In this document: piece after piece, positions 53,571 through 64,000 of the stretch | How the letters are laid out: every line of letters starts with the position of its first letter | How positions within the stretch are numbered: the stretch's first letter is position 1 | Assembly (NCBI GenBank): GCA_036250225.1 | Contig: JAPZLL010000027.1 | Coordinates: forward strand, 372,001-436,000 | Reading direction: 5' to 3' | DNA from: Cercophora sp. LCS_1 | Lineage: Eukaryota; Ascomycota; Sordariomycetes; Sordariales; Lasiosphaeriaceae | Length of the DNA stretch: 64,000 nt | Position numbers and translations under genes: made by a program | The notes under the pieces: model-generated | Told to the model about the DNA's origin: nothing | The model's input: the letters and a program-made list of their open reading frames with translations, nothing else | The model's database searches: none

Positions 53571-56500
53571 CTAGTCATCCTCCAGGGTCAAGTCAATCAC
53601 TTCAACCGCCTTTCCTCCAATATTTCTCTTGACGCCACGCGTAGGGGTCGCAGACGAAGAGATCCGGCCCCTGTTAGGGGAGATCTGCGCCAGCGGCTTT
53701 GACGATGGCGACGACCCTGCTCCTCTCCAGGTGCTCGGCATCGGACCCTTTCTAAAGGTGCTCTGCGACTTCTTAGGTGCCGAGTCACGGACGCGTCCTG
53801 CGTCGTTGGGTGTCTGAACCTTTGGGAGTGTTGTTCCACCTCCAGTGCCTCCTGCCGGCGTGCTCGTGGTCCCCTGCCTTGACGGGCCGGGAATGCAGTC
53901 TCGTCCCGAGCCGCGGACATGCCCTGCCTTGTAGGGTGCCTGGACCTCCGGGAAGGCTGTTGCTCCTCCAGCGCCTCCTGCTGGCACACTCGTGGTCACT
54001 TGTCTCGATGGGCCGGGAAGGGATGCTCGATTGTCGGCACGAGGCGTAGGCTTCGCGACCGAGGCTGACGGGGCGGTCCAGACGTCCTGCGAAGGCCCCA
54101 GCCTGTTTTTATGTGCTGCGAGTTTTACTCTGGCCGAATCGAGAGCATGTCCTGGATAGGAAACGTTTAAGGTATCCTTCGTGCCCCACAACGATGCTTT
54201 ACCGGTTGCGCAAAGCCTCTCGAGTTGCCCGAAGTGATCGGCAGCCTTCTCTGGATTCCGCAAAGTCGTAGCAGCCGTGTTCCGATAATAAGACTTGGTC
54301 GACTCCGCGAAACCGGCCCACGACGATTCGCAGTCGCGATAGATTGCTGCGTACGGCAGACTCGGATCGTGCGAACGGCGGGGCGCTCCAGCAAGATTGA
54401 GAAAGTACCGAAAGCCGGCATCTGAATGGAACGGTCCATGCACAGCTGAAAATGGAGACTTCAAGGGATGAGCAACCGCGTCGACGGGCTTCAAAATTGA
54501 CGGGTGTGTCTTGTGCTTTGCTGCACTCTTGTACGCTTGACGTTGCTGGGGGGACAAAGCACACCACTGGTCGATCAGAACCTGTGCAATGTTGGGAGTA
54601 CCACGTAATCCTGGTTCCATAACCGACACGAAGGTCTCAAAGCCAAGGCTTGCTGGTTGCATCGACGCCACAATCTGGGCAACAGTGGGGTTTGCCAGTC
54701 CAGGGGCATTCAAAGGTACGCCTTGAGCAAATACTGCGCCAAGCTGAGGGGACCCGTGTGGGATATTCGTAGTTTGCGGGCCAGAGAGGGTCATAGTATG
54801 ATAGGCGCCACTTGAGACTGCGAAAGCGCGCGTTGGTGCAGCTGCCCTCGGCGCTTGCCACACTTGATGGCCGAGAGAAGGCGGGATATGAGCTGCAGGG
54901 CTGACCGGGGTGCTTTGCGGAAAGGGTACTGCCCCGTTCGGATGCACAATGTGCACTGGGGGAAGAACTGGGGGAAGGCCATGCTGCGGGGCTCTGGTCT
55001 CAGGTCTCCGGAGAGGCGGGGGGTCCGCATGCTGCGGCAGACCGTTGAGGTTTTGGCCGCTGCTCAAGCCCACCGCCTGCGGCACATGCCCCTGGTTTGC
55101 AGGTGCAAACGGCTGGGGAAGGTGCGGCTGCGGCAGTGCATGCCAGTGCTGTGGCTGCGGTTGCGGCGGGGGAAGATGGTGCGGAGGAGCGGGAAGAACC
55201 CGGAACGACGGCGCGGACTGGGGGACGGCGGGACGGACGCTAGGAGGGTAATAAACCGCTGGAGCAGCCGGGACGGGGACAGGCTGGGGCGGGGGTGCTC
55301 CCTGTTGGGTCGTGTAGAGCACGGGCGCGTTCGGATTGCTCGCGCGTGCTGCCATCGCCGGCGCCGGCCGGAGGAGGATGTGAAGGGACTCCTCGTACCG
55401 CATGCCCAGCAGTCCCAGCTTGTCCAAATCGAACATCCCAAGCATCTTTTTCACCCTCTCGACCTTCTGCTTATGAGATACATCCGCAGCGGCACTGAGG
55501 GACATACGCTTGGTGAGCAAGAAGTGGTCGTTGTAGAGGCCGCAGTCACAGTCGAGACCTGGCAGTAGGGGGACCCAGACTGCCTCGCCGTGGGTCATTT
55601 CGCCCTTGTTGACAAGGAATTTGGCTGACGTGAGGTTCCCATCGAAGAACTCGCTCACCTTTCCACATAGAAGACAGGCGCAGGACACGGCACGATGTGC
55701 CGCTGGCGCCGGCGGATTCCAGGTAGGCTTCGGCAGGCACTTCTGAATTCTAATCGAGAAAACCTCAAAGATGGCTTCTGCAATGTTCTGGAACCGCCGT
55801 CTCAGTGCCGGGGTGTCGTGCCTCAAGGTGACATCCAAGAACAAGCGGACGAAAGGTAACCAGAGCCCAATTTCCATCGGGGGGATGGCCGTAGCTCCGA
55901 TCACGAGTTTGAGGGCAAGGCCCATCATCAGATCCTCGCCCCCGCTTTTTGTAGTTAGGCCCTCGACGAAGCCGACGAGGAGCTCCGGAGTAACGGCACC
56001 GAGTTGAGGAGGGTTGGTCAGCCTATCATTATCGAGCCCCACCTTGCCTCGCTTTGCCGACTCGAGACTGTAGAGCTTGGAGAGTTCTAGATCCTTGATG
56101 ACGCTTTTGGCTATCTCCTCCAAAAACTGCTCGCCTACTGGGGATGGCGATTTCCCAAGGTGGTTGCTCAACTCGTTGACGACTGCGAGAATAAACGAGA
56201 TTTGGCGGCGTTTCTTTTCCGCAAGGGGCTTGAGCCTATTCATGACAAAGGTTAGGACTATCGGGCCTCAAGTTAGCCGAGAGAAAACTCACAGTTCAGA
56301 AACTTCATCAAAGAAGAATCTAGTCGCCAGCTTGACCAAGGCGCGACCATCCTCCTCTCCCATGTCGACTGAATATGAACCGGCAAAAATTTCCTTGGTC
56401 GCCTCTTGACCCCAGCGCTGTGCTTCTGCGTCGTCTGATGGGTCGATGAATTCGAGGACAGCGACGCATCGCCCGTACGGGCGCGGGAAGGAAAGCGCAG

Positions 56501-58136
56501 CGGTTCGAAGACTGCATCATGGTGAGTAAGGTGACCTCGACAGCATAGAGATGGACTCACTCGTCGGCAATATCCTCAAACGTCAAGCGACCCTCCGTTA
56601 CCTCCTTGCGTGCCCATGAGAAGAACGATTTGGGGATTTGGCCGTCCGAGGCCTCCGCTACCAGTTCGAACAAGAACCAATCACTTCTCTCCAACATAGA
56701 CTTGAATAGTTTCTCGATGGGCGGTGCTGCGCCAGGGCCAAGATCTTGGGATGACCACACCTCCTGACACAAGTCCTTCAACACGGGGAGAAAACGCTCA
56801 TCCTCGGCAAGTCGCTCGGTATAGCGCGCGATAAAGCACGGTATATCGGTGCCCCGATCCACGGATGAGGTTGTTAAAAAGTCGACTACGCTGTCTCGCG
56901 GAACAATCACCAATGCCTAGACAGAAAATTAGTCGGACTTCGGCGTGTTTGGACTCAGGTGCTCACCGTTACGAAGAAATTCTCTTCATCAGCCGACGGG
57001 AGGGGGCCAGGGTTCGAAAGCAAAGAAGAAGGGTCAATCTCCACATCTCTCGCGAGGAAAAGTCCATCCAAGTCTCCAACCTCATTAGCAATTACACTAT
57101 AAGTGTCTGAGCCTTCGATGGATTCCCTGCCGAGCCGTGCAAGAAATATCTCCAACGGAATTCCTTCCTCGACAAGCTGAAGAAGAGTTTGCAGAAGCGC
57201 CTGGTCCCGCAACACAAGAGCCTGACCCGTGAAATGGTCTTGCGGGTAAGGACTCTCAAGTACCCTGTAAAAATGGCTAGCTTCCCTGGAAGCCTTGTCT
57301 TCAGCCACCCATTTGCGGATCGTGTGACGAAGACAAGTTGTTTGGTCTCTGCCGTACGCACTGACGAGCTGAGGATCTTGGCCACCATTCTTGTTGGATG
57401 TAGGGCCGGGCAATGGGGAAGGTAGGGGGTGATCGACGAGGTTGTCCAAATCGATGAGGAGGTCTTGTCGGAGGGAATTGAAGTAACCTGCGCTAAGGAT
57501 GCTCACTTCACGTTCCTCTCTGGGAGTTCCTTGGTAGCTTTCTCTCTCAAAATCCATAGCGTCTTCCGCGGTAGGAACTTCCTCTCCAGAAGCATCCCTC
57601 TCGTTGCCCTCTTCAACGTCCATGACATCCTCGCCGGAAGCCTCCTCGCCGGTCTGCTTCTCGTTGTCCATGATATCCTGTCTGGAGGGCTCTCCGTTGG
57701 TCTCTCTCTCCGTATCTGTGATATGCACGCTGGAGGGAACTTCAGTAGATTTGAGAACCCGAACAACACTGCTCCTGTCTTCTTCCGCAACGTTGATGTC
57801 GGGTCGGGAGTCGTGGGTGACGTCAGGCGGCACTTGCTCGGCAGTCGCGGCATCGCTAGCCTCAGCCTCAGCAGTTGGTCTTCTATGCCACTTGACATCT
57901 TGAACAAGCTGCGCTGCTATCGCTGCTTCGGTGTCCCCTTCGCTCTCGAACCAATCATCCTCGTCTTCGCTATCGAGGATGGTATCGGTTATGCGGCAGC
58001 GCTTTCGCTGGGTCGAGGAGTGCTCGGACTCGACAATCGGGGCTGTAGTCGGCTTGGCGACGCTGCTGGAGGTAGAAGGGGGGCGATTGGCAGGGGAAGG
58101 CGAATCATCACTGCCCATGGCATCTTGCGTATCCAT
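53571..58136 (-). CDS. Large low-complexity protein with C-terminal SUMO-interaction-like motif
   Basis: Four exons (58136-56967, 56916-56561, 56511-56293, 56235-53571), all phases agreeing, give 1469 residues. Residues 1-250 are acidic and repetitive (GEEASGEDVMDVEEG and similar). Residues 260-770 look helical and globular. A cysteine cluster (CACLLCGKV ... LDCDCG, ~767-812) could bind zinc. Residues ~870-1050 are Pro/Gln/His-rich. Residues ~1114-1156 resemble part of an HMG box (FETFVSVMEPG ... WCALSPQQRQAYKSAA). Two ~40-residue repeats (PGPSRQ.TTS.PAGG.GG) lie at ~1324-1404. The protein ends EVIDLTLEDD, the form of a SUMO-interacting motif with an acidic tail. I know no characterised homologue. 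A nuclear, perhaps chromatin-linked, role is inferred. Confidence 0.8.
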
Positions 58137-59936
58137 CTCGACACGATTGGGTCCCCACGCGGGGTAACTACCCCAATTGCATGGGGGAGCTGCGCAAGGA
58201 ATGCGGAAGTTGGGGGACGGACGGCCAAAGAACAACGTCGGAGTGCGGTGTGCAGGTGAAACAAGTCGGGAGATGCTTGGGGTGCAAACGTAAAAGAGAT
58301 GTTAAACACCTTACGAGGGAGCAGACGTAAGGAATCCGAACTTAGGACAGTTCGACGCGGAGGGGTGTGGTTGCCGGGTTTTTCCTTTGAAGGGCAGACC
58401 GGGATTGCGGATCTGCGGAACGCGTCCTGGACCGCGCTAATCCGACGCGACGGGATGACAAGGATACCCCGCTACAGCGGGGTTCCTTCAGGTCATCAGG
58501 TGCACGTGCGGTAAATTTTAGGGGGTTAGCGCTGATTCTCCAACCTCAGCATAAGACGACAGCCACAGACAAGATAAAGTGTGCTGGCTATTGCGCGTTT
58601 CGGAGGTGGTGCATCTTTATTTCTTAACTTTGATGAACCTATTCCTTACCCCATATAACTTTGTCCCTTCATCCGCCTACCGAAACTTGAAGATCGTGGC
58701 GAACAATGCGGGGTTCCTGAGAACCGTCAAGCACACTGGACGGCGACCTCGACCTCTCGAAATCACATGGCCCTGGCAGCCAACAACGCTCGACCAATGT
58801 AAATGAACTTGTGCAAGGGCTCCTCACCAGATACTAGCTAATCATCCTATTTCCCGAGGGGTCTATCGTTTCGCAATCTCCCAAACTACCATCCGGTATC
58901 TGGCAGAGGCCACGTACTCAGTGTTGAGAGGAGCTTACCACCCACACCGCAATAGGTATATCGGACACGATGGGCTTCATTGCGACTTCATCCAGTCCGT
59001 GCCTTCCTGGGAGATGTTGCTGTCATCCTTTCAGAGCCCTGCACTTTGACCGCCCTGCTACGGACGAGGGCTAATCGCGCGAGCTCTAGCCCTCAAAGAT
59101 CTCGAAAAGACCCGTTTCTATGGTGAAGCTCAAGGGCCCTGGTATTCAGGAATGGGCGCAAGAAAGCCACGCATTACGCGCCTCCAGCTGCCACACCTCA
59201 CTCACATTCCCCACCAAGAGGGCCTCTAAGCTTAACCATGGGCTTGAGCAAACCTCTTTAAACTCATTTTAGAGTGGCCTCTCCTCATGGCCCGGGGCCA
59301 ACAAACTCCGGACAGCCGTTGGCTGTCCCAACCATCAGCCGCCAAAGAATACGAAGTCTTGCTCACCTCACATTTTGGCCGTCTACGGTGTTTGCTTCAT
59401 ATGGACAAGGCGAATTTAACTTGGACCGGCGCGCCTGACGAAATGACGCCCTGCACATGCAGTTTGCACGCGTGGCTTGATACACCATGTGCGAGAAGGG
59501 TTCCCTCGAAAAGGAGACATCATATGAGAGTTCCTAGTTGGGGTTGCATTTAGCGGTTCGCTTGCGATACAACAACCAGGCTTCGCCAGTCTAGCCCTCG
59601 TGCTCATATTATAGTTAATATGAGGACATTAACACGATGATTGCGGGGACGGCGTGGTTTCCGGGAATTGCACTGCAAAAACCGTCGCAACCAGGTTTCC
59701 CGTCCCGAGTCAGGTCAGTCGCTGGCCCGGGGTAATAACAGCCAAAACCCGAAATGGCGGCCAAGGAAAATCAAGTATATGTATCTCCCATCTTGGTTTC
59801 AGAAGGTGACGACATTTTCCATTCCTTGGTTTTGTTGTTGGGTCAAATTCCAGTGTTGCTTCTCATTCTTACGCACCGTTTAGCGATCCTTCCGTTGATC
59901 ATCAGCTAATCCCTTCTTTTTTTTTTTTTTTCATTC
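58137..59936. other. Intergenic region of 1.8 kb
   Basis: No gene is recognised. The short frames at 58579-58806 and 59287-59553 have no motifs. A T15 tract (59917-59931) directly precedes the GH16 start codon. Confidence 0.45.
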
Positions 59937-60842
59937 ATGGCGTGTTTTGCTTTCGCCGTATTAGGGGTGTCCCTCCTCGCCTCGGTCAGGGCGCTCGCGG
60001 TTCCTCCGGGATTCTCGAAGGTCTTGTTTGAGGATGACTTCTCCCAACTGCAAGAAGGAGCCGCACCATCACCGTCGAAATGGTCCACTAGCTTGGGCCA
60101 AAGCTACCCGGGCGGTCCGTCGAACTGGGGGACCAACGAGGTCCAGTGGTACACCGAGTATAACATGGCGATTACGAACCGCGCGCTGCGAATAACGCCG
60201 TACCGCGACCAAGTAGGGACCTGGACATCCTCTAGGATCGAAAGCCTTCCGCGCTACGATTTCGCTTGTCCTCCCGGTGGCAAGCTGCGCATCGAAACGT
60301 CGATCAAGTTTGGAAATGATGCGCTCGAGTCGCAGATGGGGATATGGCCTGCGTTCTGGTCGATGGGGTCCTCATTCCGTGGCAACTACACCCAATGGCC
60401 GGCGGCTGGTGAGATTGATATTGCAGAGAGCATCAACGGGGTAGAGAAGCTCTACGTTGCGCTGCACTGTGGCTGGGCACCTGGTGGTCCTTGTGACGAG
60501 TACACCGGGCTGAAGGGCATTGTGCCCATGACAAGGGGCGTGTTCCATGACTTTGCAGCCGAGATCGACCGGACGAATCCTGGTGGGAACTATAGAGGGG
60601 AGACACTGTCGTGGTATATGAATGGCCAGCTTGTCAAGAGATTGACTGGGGAGTGGTTTGATGAATGGGTGTGGACGGCAATAACGCGGGGACCCAAGTT
60701 TCTGATTCTGAATGTTGCCGTTGGTGGGGATTTTGCAGACAATGCGGAGAACCCGGAGAGAGTGCGTACACCAACCGCTTCGACGAAGGGAGGGCTGGGG
60801 GCGGCAATGGACGTAAAGTATGTTGGCGTTTATAGCACATAG
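59937..60842 (+). CDS. Secreted GH16-family glycoside hydrolase
   Basis: A single exon of 301 residues. The signal peptide is MACFAFAVLGVSLLASVRALA. The beta-jelly-roll core contains the GH16 catalytic signature GEIDIAES (E-x-D-x-x-E), with nucleophile and acid/base Glu both present. Upstream, MGIWPAFWSMG, and downstream, ALHCGW and NVAVGGDF, are typical of the beta-1,3(4)-glucanase/lichenase-type branch. Substrate candidates are beta-1,3 or mixed-linkage glucans of cell walls. There is no C-terminal GPI signal or carbohydrate-binding module. Length and order are normal for the family. Confidence 0.92.
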   Translation: MACFAFAVLGVSLLASVRALAVPPGFSKVLFEDDFSQLQEGAAPSPSKWSTSLGQSYPGGPSNWGTNEVQWYTEYNMAITNRALRITPYRDQVGTWTSSRIESLPRYDFACPPGGKLRIETSIKFGNDALESQMGIWPAFWSMGSSFRGNYTQWPAAGEIDIAESINGVEKLYVALHCGWAPGGPCDEYTGLKGIVPMTRGVFHDFAAEIDRTNPGGNYRGETLSWYMNGQLVKRLTGEWFDEWVWTAITRGPKFLILNVAVGGDFADNAENPERVRTPTASTKGGLGAAMDVKYVGVYST

Positions 60843-61416
60843 CGTGGTGGACAATGAAGAGCAGTGGGATAGATTCTTGAGTAGACGTCAAAGAAAGATG
60901 AAACAGACGAAATTGGCGCACGCTTCCCGTCTGCAGCTGCATGCCTCGCCCCGGTCACGATCGACAATGCAGTGATCGACCTTGGTATCAGATCTCCCCG
61001 TCTCGGCGTGCTCGGCTCGACTTGCAATATCCTCCGCAACACTGGACGGTGGTGGCGTGTCGATATGAAACGTTCGGTGGTGCAACGCAAAGGTCGCCTG
61101 CTGGACGGCATGGATGGTGCTGGAAGGATGCCGAGCGCAGGTTGCGGGTTCTTGCCAAGTTGAAACACCCCCGTCGCCCCCTCGGCCCACTTGTGGAGCA
61201 CCCATCCCCAAGCGCGATGGCAAGGCAAGAGCAGCCGGCTTTTCCCTCGTAGTCTAAATACCGTGTCGTCCCATCGCTCAAATCGAGTTTGAGTGCTTTG
61301 TTGGGCTGCGGAAGCCTCCTGGTCGGGATTTTCCTCGCTGCATCACCTTTGCATCAAGGGCTGGCCCATTTCTCAACATCGACTGTGTCGACTGCCTTAC
61401 ACACCACTTCTTCACA
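60843..61416. other. Intergenic region
   Basis: GH16 3' flank and promoter of the small secreted protein. No other gene is seen. Confidence 0.45.
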
Positions 61417-61681
61417 ATGAAGCTTTCCACGCCCATTCTCTTCTTCGCCGGACTGGTTGCCGGTATCGCCATCCCAGACGCCCAGACATGGCAAGGCACC
61501 ATCATGAGATACTACAACACAGAGGTACATACTCGACAGACACCTGTGACTGCGGCGTTGAGCTGACTGCGGACAGGCATGCCACTCGGTTCTCACGTTG
61601 TGCCGAGTCGATGTCGAATGCTGCCCAGGGCTGAGGTGTAAAACGGTCGAGTCCGAGTCTGTTTGCACCCCCAGCGGCTAG
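61417..61681 (+). CDS. Small secreted cysteine-rich protein with knottin-like spacing
   Basis: Two exons (61417-61524 and 61577-61681; 52-bp intron, donor GTACAT) give only 70 residues. A signal peptide (LSTPILFFAGLVAGIAI) is followed by ~18 residues and then six cysteines spaced C-x6-C-x5-CC-x4-C-x8-C. That is the order of inhibitor-cystine-knot (knottin) miniproteins. The two exons correspond to leader and cysteine domain, a frequent arrangement for such genes. Function cannot be told from sequence; knottins include inhibitors, effectors and antimicrobial peptides. It is too small and too spliced to be found by frame length alone. Confidence 0.7.
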
Positions 61682-62368
61682 ACATTGTAACACGCCCTCG
61701 AATGCGATTTCAACATAAGCGATGGAGTTAAGGCGCTGCTGCATACGGAGTTTATCTTGGACCATGTCATTCATTTAGAGCGCTCTTCATTTACCCCGGT
61801 CACCTCAGTCGGGATCTGGGGACAAGGGAGGGGATGTGTTTTAGCATCATGACAGAGTCGTCATTGATGGATTTGAATTTACGCATTTCGTTCAGCATAT
61901 TTTTTCAACTTGACTTTTACCCTCTCGTTGAAAACTATTCTCCTACCAAAGTCTTTATGTTGCCATTATATGGCTGTCCGAGATCCCACTTCCTCTCTGT
62001 GCGTTGTCGACTTTGGGTTTTTTATAGTCGACAGTCATTTCCCGCCATTTCCTTATTTTCAGTCCAAGATCTACGGTCGATGCTTTAATCCCTGTCAAGG
62101 ACTGTCAGCCTCTCGATGCAACAGCACGGCATCAGACCTGCCGCTTTTGACCTAGACGGGAAGCGCATGCAAGTTCCAGGTTCCGCTTCTTTGCAGCATG
62201 ACCTTTCGGACAATCGTCCCGCACCTTTTCCGAGGGCGAGCGGTATATAGAGTCCCGCCCGGAGTTGGCGGGGTGCAACCACATTCTCCAAACCATTTCC
62301 AACCCGGCATCAAACCCAACATAGCATACATTTCGTTGTCGAAAACAACACCAAAACAGCATCCCGGA
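61682..62368. promoter_or_regulatory. Promoter region of the DUF924 gene
   Basis: TATATAG near 62243 lies about 125 bp before the ATG at 62369 and makes the longer in-frame extension (to 62198) unlikely to be translated. No gene is otherwise seen. Confidence 0.5.
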
Positions 62369-63289
62369 ATGGCCTCGCAACTCGCCCCCCTCCTCCCGTC
62401 CTCCCTCCTCCACCTCGCCCTAACAACCCTCATCCCCTACCCCCCATCCCAGCCGCTCGACTTTTCCCTCATCCGCCGCACCTTCTTCCACGGCTCCACC
62501 TCCTCCTTCCCTCCCACCTTAATAACTCAATCCTGGGCCCTCCTCCGCACCCTCCACACCCTCGGCCTAGACAACATCCCTGCCCTCCTCTCATTCCTCC
62601 CATCCCCATCCTCAGCTGACTTCCCCCTCCTCGCCCTAGGCATGCAACTTCTCCTAGACCAAATGCCTCGCCGCCTCCTCAAAGGTCTAAACCAACGCTG
62701 GACAAACGCCTATTTCGACTCCATTAGCCTTCGTTTAGCCAAATCCCTCCTTTCTCTACCCGATACAGACAAGCCCCGTTCCTGGTCGAGATGGAAAGAC
62801 ACCGTATCACTGGATTACTGGATTTTAGTGAGGGCATGGTTCGGTACACCATTTGTTCATTCCGACTCCCCTGAATCACAATCCCTCGCTGCGGAATTCA
62901 CGAATGAAACCAGACTTGTTGTGGAACAAATCACCGGTACTGTTGATCCGTACAGACAGCAAAGGGATGTGTTATTGAAGGATATATACGCCTTCCCACG
63001 GGTGATCAGGGCGGATCCAAAACCAGAGGAGGAAACGAAGGAGGGGTTCGCGTATTGGATGTGTATGCTGATGGATGTGCATAAGCCGATTGTGGATGCG
63101 TTTGGGCATTATCCGTACCGGAATGTGTTTTTTGGGAGGGAGGATACGGAAGAGGAGATGGAGTGGTTTAGACGGACGGGAGACTTTGGACGCCCCAAAG
63201 AGGAGGTTAGGAAATTGCTGGGGGAGGATGTGAAGGAGGGACGGTTGAGGGGGTTGGAGGTGCCTGGTGTTTTGGAGATCGGGGAGTAA
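62369..63289 (+). CDS. DUF924-family protein
   Basis: A single exon of 306 residues. Two blocks identify the family: LLALGMQLLLDQMPRRLLKG, the DUF924 LDQ.PR motif, and VDAFGHYPYRNVFFGRE.T.EE, the closing FGR.P.RN...GR motif. The family folds as TPR-like helices. It is widespread in bacteria and fungi without a defined reaction. An N-terminal ~70-residue part rich in Leu/Pro is longer than in bacterial members. The start at 62369 is downstream of a TATA box. Confidence 0.85.
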   Translation: MASQLAPLLPSSLLHLALTTLIPYPPSQPLDFSLIRRTFFHGSTSSFPPTLITQSWALLRTLHTLGLDNIPALLSFLPSPSSADFPLLALGMQLLLDQMPRRLLKGLNQRWTNAYFDSISLRLAKSLLSLPDTDKPRSWSRWKDTVSLDYWILVRAWFGTPFVHSDSPESQSLAAEFTNETRLVVEQITGTVDPYRQQRDVLLKDIYAFPRVIRADPKPEEETKEGFAYWMCMLMDVHKPIVDAFGHYPYRNVFFGREDTEEEMEWFRRTGDFGRPKEEVRKLLGEDVKEGRLRGLEVPGVLEIGE

Positions 63290-63602
63290 AAGGGGGATGG
63301 ATTTTGTATTGGGTTTGGGCGACGGTGGCTTGGAGATCTTAAATAAAGTCTGACACTGGTGTGTGCGTTTTGCATGGGTCACCTTGGTCCTTGGAAAGTG
63401 TTCAGGATAAAGTGGCTAGCAGAGTACTCTAGGGCATTGGATAATACTCCAGGAGCCTAGTGCTTGGGCCTCTTGGAAAAGCCTACCTGCCGAGACCATC
63501 CGAAACAGCGTCGACTAGGTTCAGAACTCCTCCAATCCTTCAGCCTCAACTTGCCTAGATTCAATCACCGTCGCCTTCACTAGAACCTCTTGTCCGGACT
63601 AT
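63290..63602. other. Convergent 3' flanks
   Basis: Nothing recognised between the DUF924 gene and the MFS transporter. Confidence 0.45.
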
Positions 63603-64000
63603 CTACACCGAGTACAAATCTTCCTCCTTCTCAACCGGCGCGTCAATCCGCATATTAAACTCCTTCCTCGGGTCAATCAAAAACGCGGCCGCTGTATCAA
63701 AGTCAGCCAAGCCTCTTTCACATCACTTCAACACGTAGAATCAACAAAGGGTAACTTACCAACCCCCCCCCCCCCCCCCAACAGCAACAAAACATCCCGC
63801 TGCAATCCAGACCCCTCTAAACGCCCCCAAAAAGGTCTCCGACACCGCCTCACCCGCAACTTGCAACACCTCGTCGGTAACCCCCTCGATCCCCTCCAAA
63901 CCCACAACATCACCGCCCATCAACGCCCCAATAAACGCCTCCAAATCTCCCTCCTTGACACCCAACGGCAGTACCTTGCTGGCAACGTTCCCTCCTAACT
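63603..64000 (-). CDS. MFS transporter, C-terminal end (partial, runs off the window)
   Basis: The visible part reads ...VASKVLPLGVKEGDLEAFIGAL ... VTDEVLQVAGEAV, then a membrane helix (GVWIAAGCFVAV). After an intron (donor GTAAGT ~63760, acceptor ATACAG) it ends AAAFLIDPRKEF ... EKEEDLYSV. The pattern fits the 14-helix major facilitator group of fungal multidrug/siderophore efflux pumps. A 17-G tract in the helix codes for glycines. With 17 G the exon ends two bases into a codon, while the last exon needs one base; 16 (or 13 or 19) would join correctly. The gene is therefore frameshifted in this sequence or the tract length is wrong. Confidence 0.6.
63763..63779. repeat. Homopolymer C17 (G17 on the coding strand)
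   Basis: Seventeen C in a row inside the last-but-one exon of the MFS gene, three bases before the donor site. Such tracts are prone to slippage and to sequencing error. Confidence 0.95.

Noticed and set aside
56557..56913. 118-codon minus-strand frame as a separate gene
   Set aside because: It is exon 2 of the 1469-residue gene; donor and acceptor phases match on both sides.
59287..59553. 88-codon plus-strand frame in the intergenic region
   Set aside because: No motif, signal peptide or splice partner; length is within chance expectation.
62198..62368. 57-codon N-terminal extension of the DUF924 gene
   Set aside because: It includes the TATA box and has no family similarity; the start at 62369 is preferred.

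Overview
The window is nuclear DNA of a filamentous ascomycete (Pezizomycotina; a Sordariomycete is my best guess). The genes carry short introns of about 47-63 bp with GTAAGT/GTATGT-type donors and CTAAC/CTGAC branch points. Gene families typical of moulds are present: a Pth11-like receptor, Zn2Cys6 and GATA regulators, WSC and GH16 secreted proteins, peptidase S28, and a CTR copper transporter with a ferric reductase. No virus, transposase, rRNA or CRISPR array was recognised. All gene models were assembled by hand by joining open frames across splice sites whose phases agree.

Left part (1-13.4 kb): a family of unknown proteins occurs in one apparently intact copy (492-1453) and three damaged copies (2542-3782, ~4210-4345, ~12560-13390). 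Between them lie a Pth11/SAT4-type membrane protein, a short-chain dehydrogenase with an altered catalytic motif, and an NmrA-like protein. Two tRNA-like sequences look degenerate.

Middle part (14-34 kb): a three-WSC-domain secreted protein, a small GATA factor spread over three exons, an F-box protein with a decayed partial copy beside it, a secreted amidase-family protein, and a sterol-dehydrogenase-like 3beta-HSD protein. A divergent pair of CTR copper transporter and ferric/cupric reductase looks like a copper-uptake module. A peptidase S28 in five exons and a small secreted protein follow.

34-38 kb: small cysteine-rich proteins sharing one cysteine framework (34480, 36654, possibly 37865), at least two with introns in the 5' leader. 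Between them is a 314-bp spacer-less palindrome whose centre carries overlapping divergent start codons.

38.4-48.6 kb: a probable aromatic-catabolism cluster. It holds an extradiol dioxygenase, an FAD phenol-type hydroxylase, a cytochrome P450, a fumarylacetoacetate-hydrolase-family enzyme and a Zn2Cys6 regulator. The logical order of reactions is hydroxylation by P450 and flavoenzyme, meta ring cleavage by the dioxygenase, then C-C hydrolysis by the FAH-family enzyme. Promoters within it share a TCCGGGGT-like motif, and one carries paired CreA-type sites.

Right part (49-64 kb): two membrane proteins, a 1469-residue low-complexity protein ending in a SUMO-interaction-like motif, a GH16 glycosidase, a knottin-like small secreted protein, a DUF924 protein, and the 3' end of an MFS transporter. 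That transporter contains a 17-base G tract that puts the two terminal exons out of phase.
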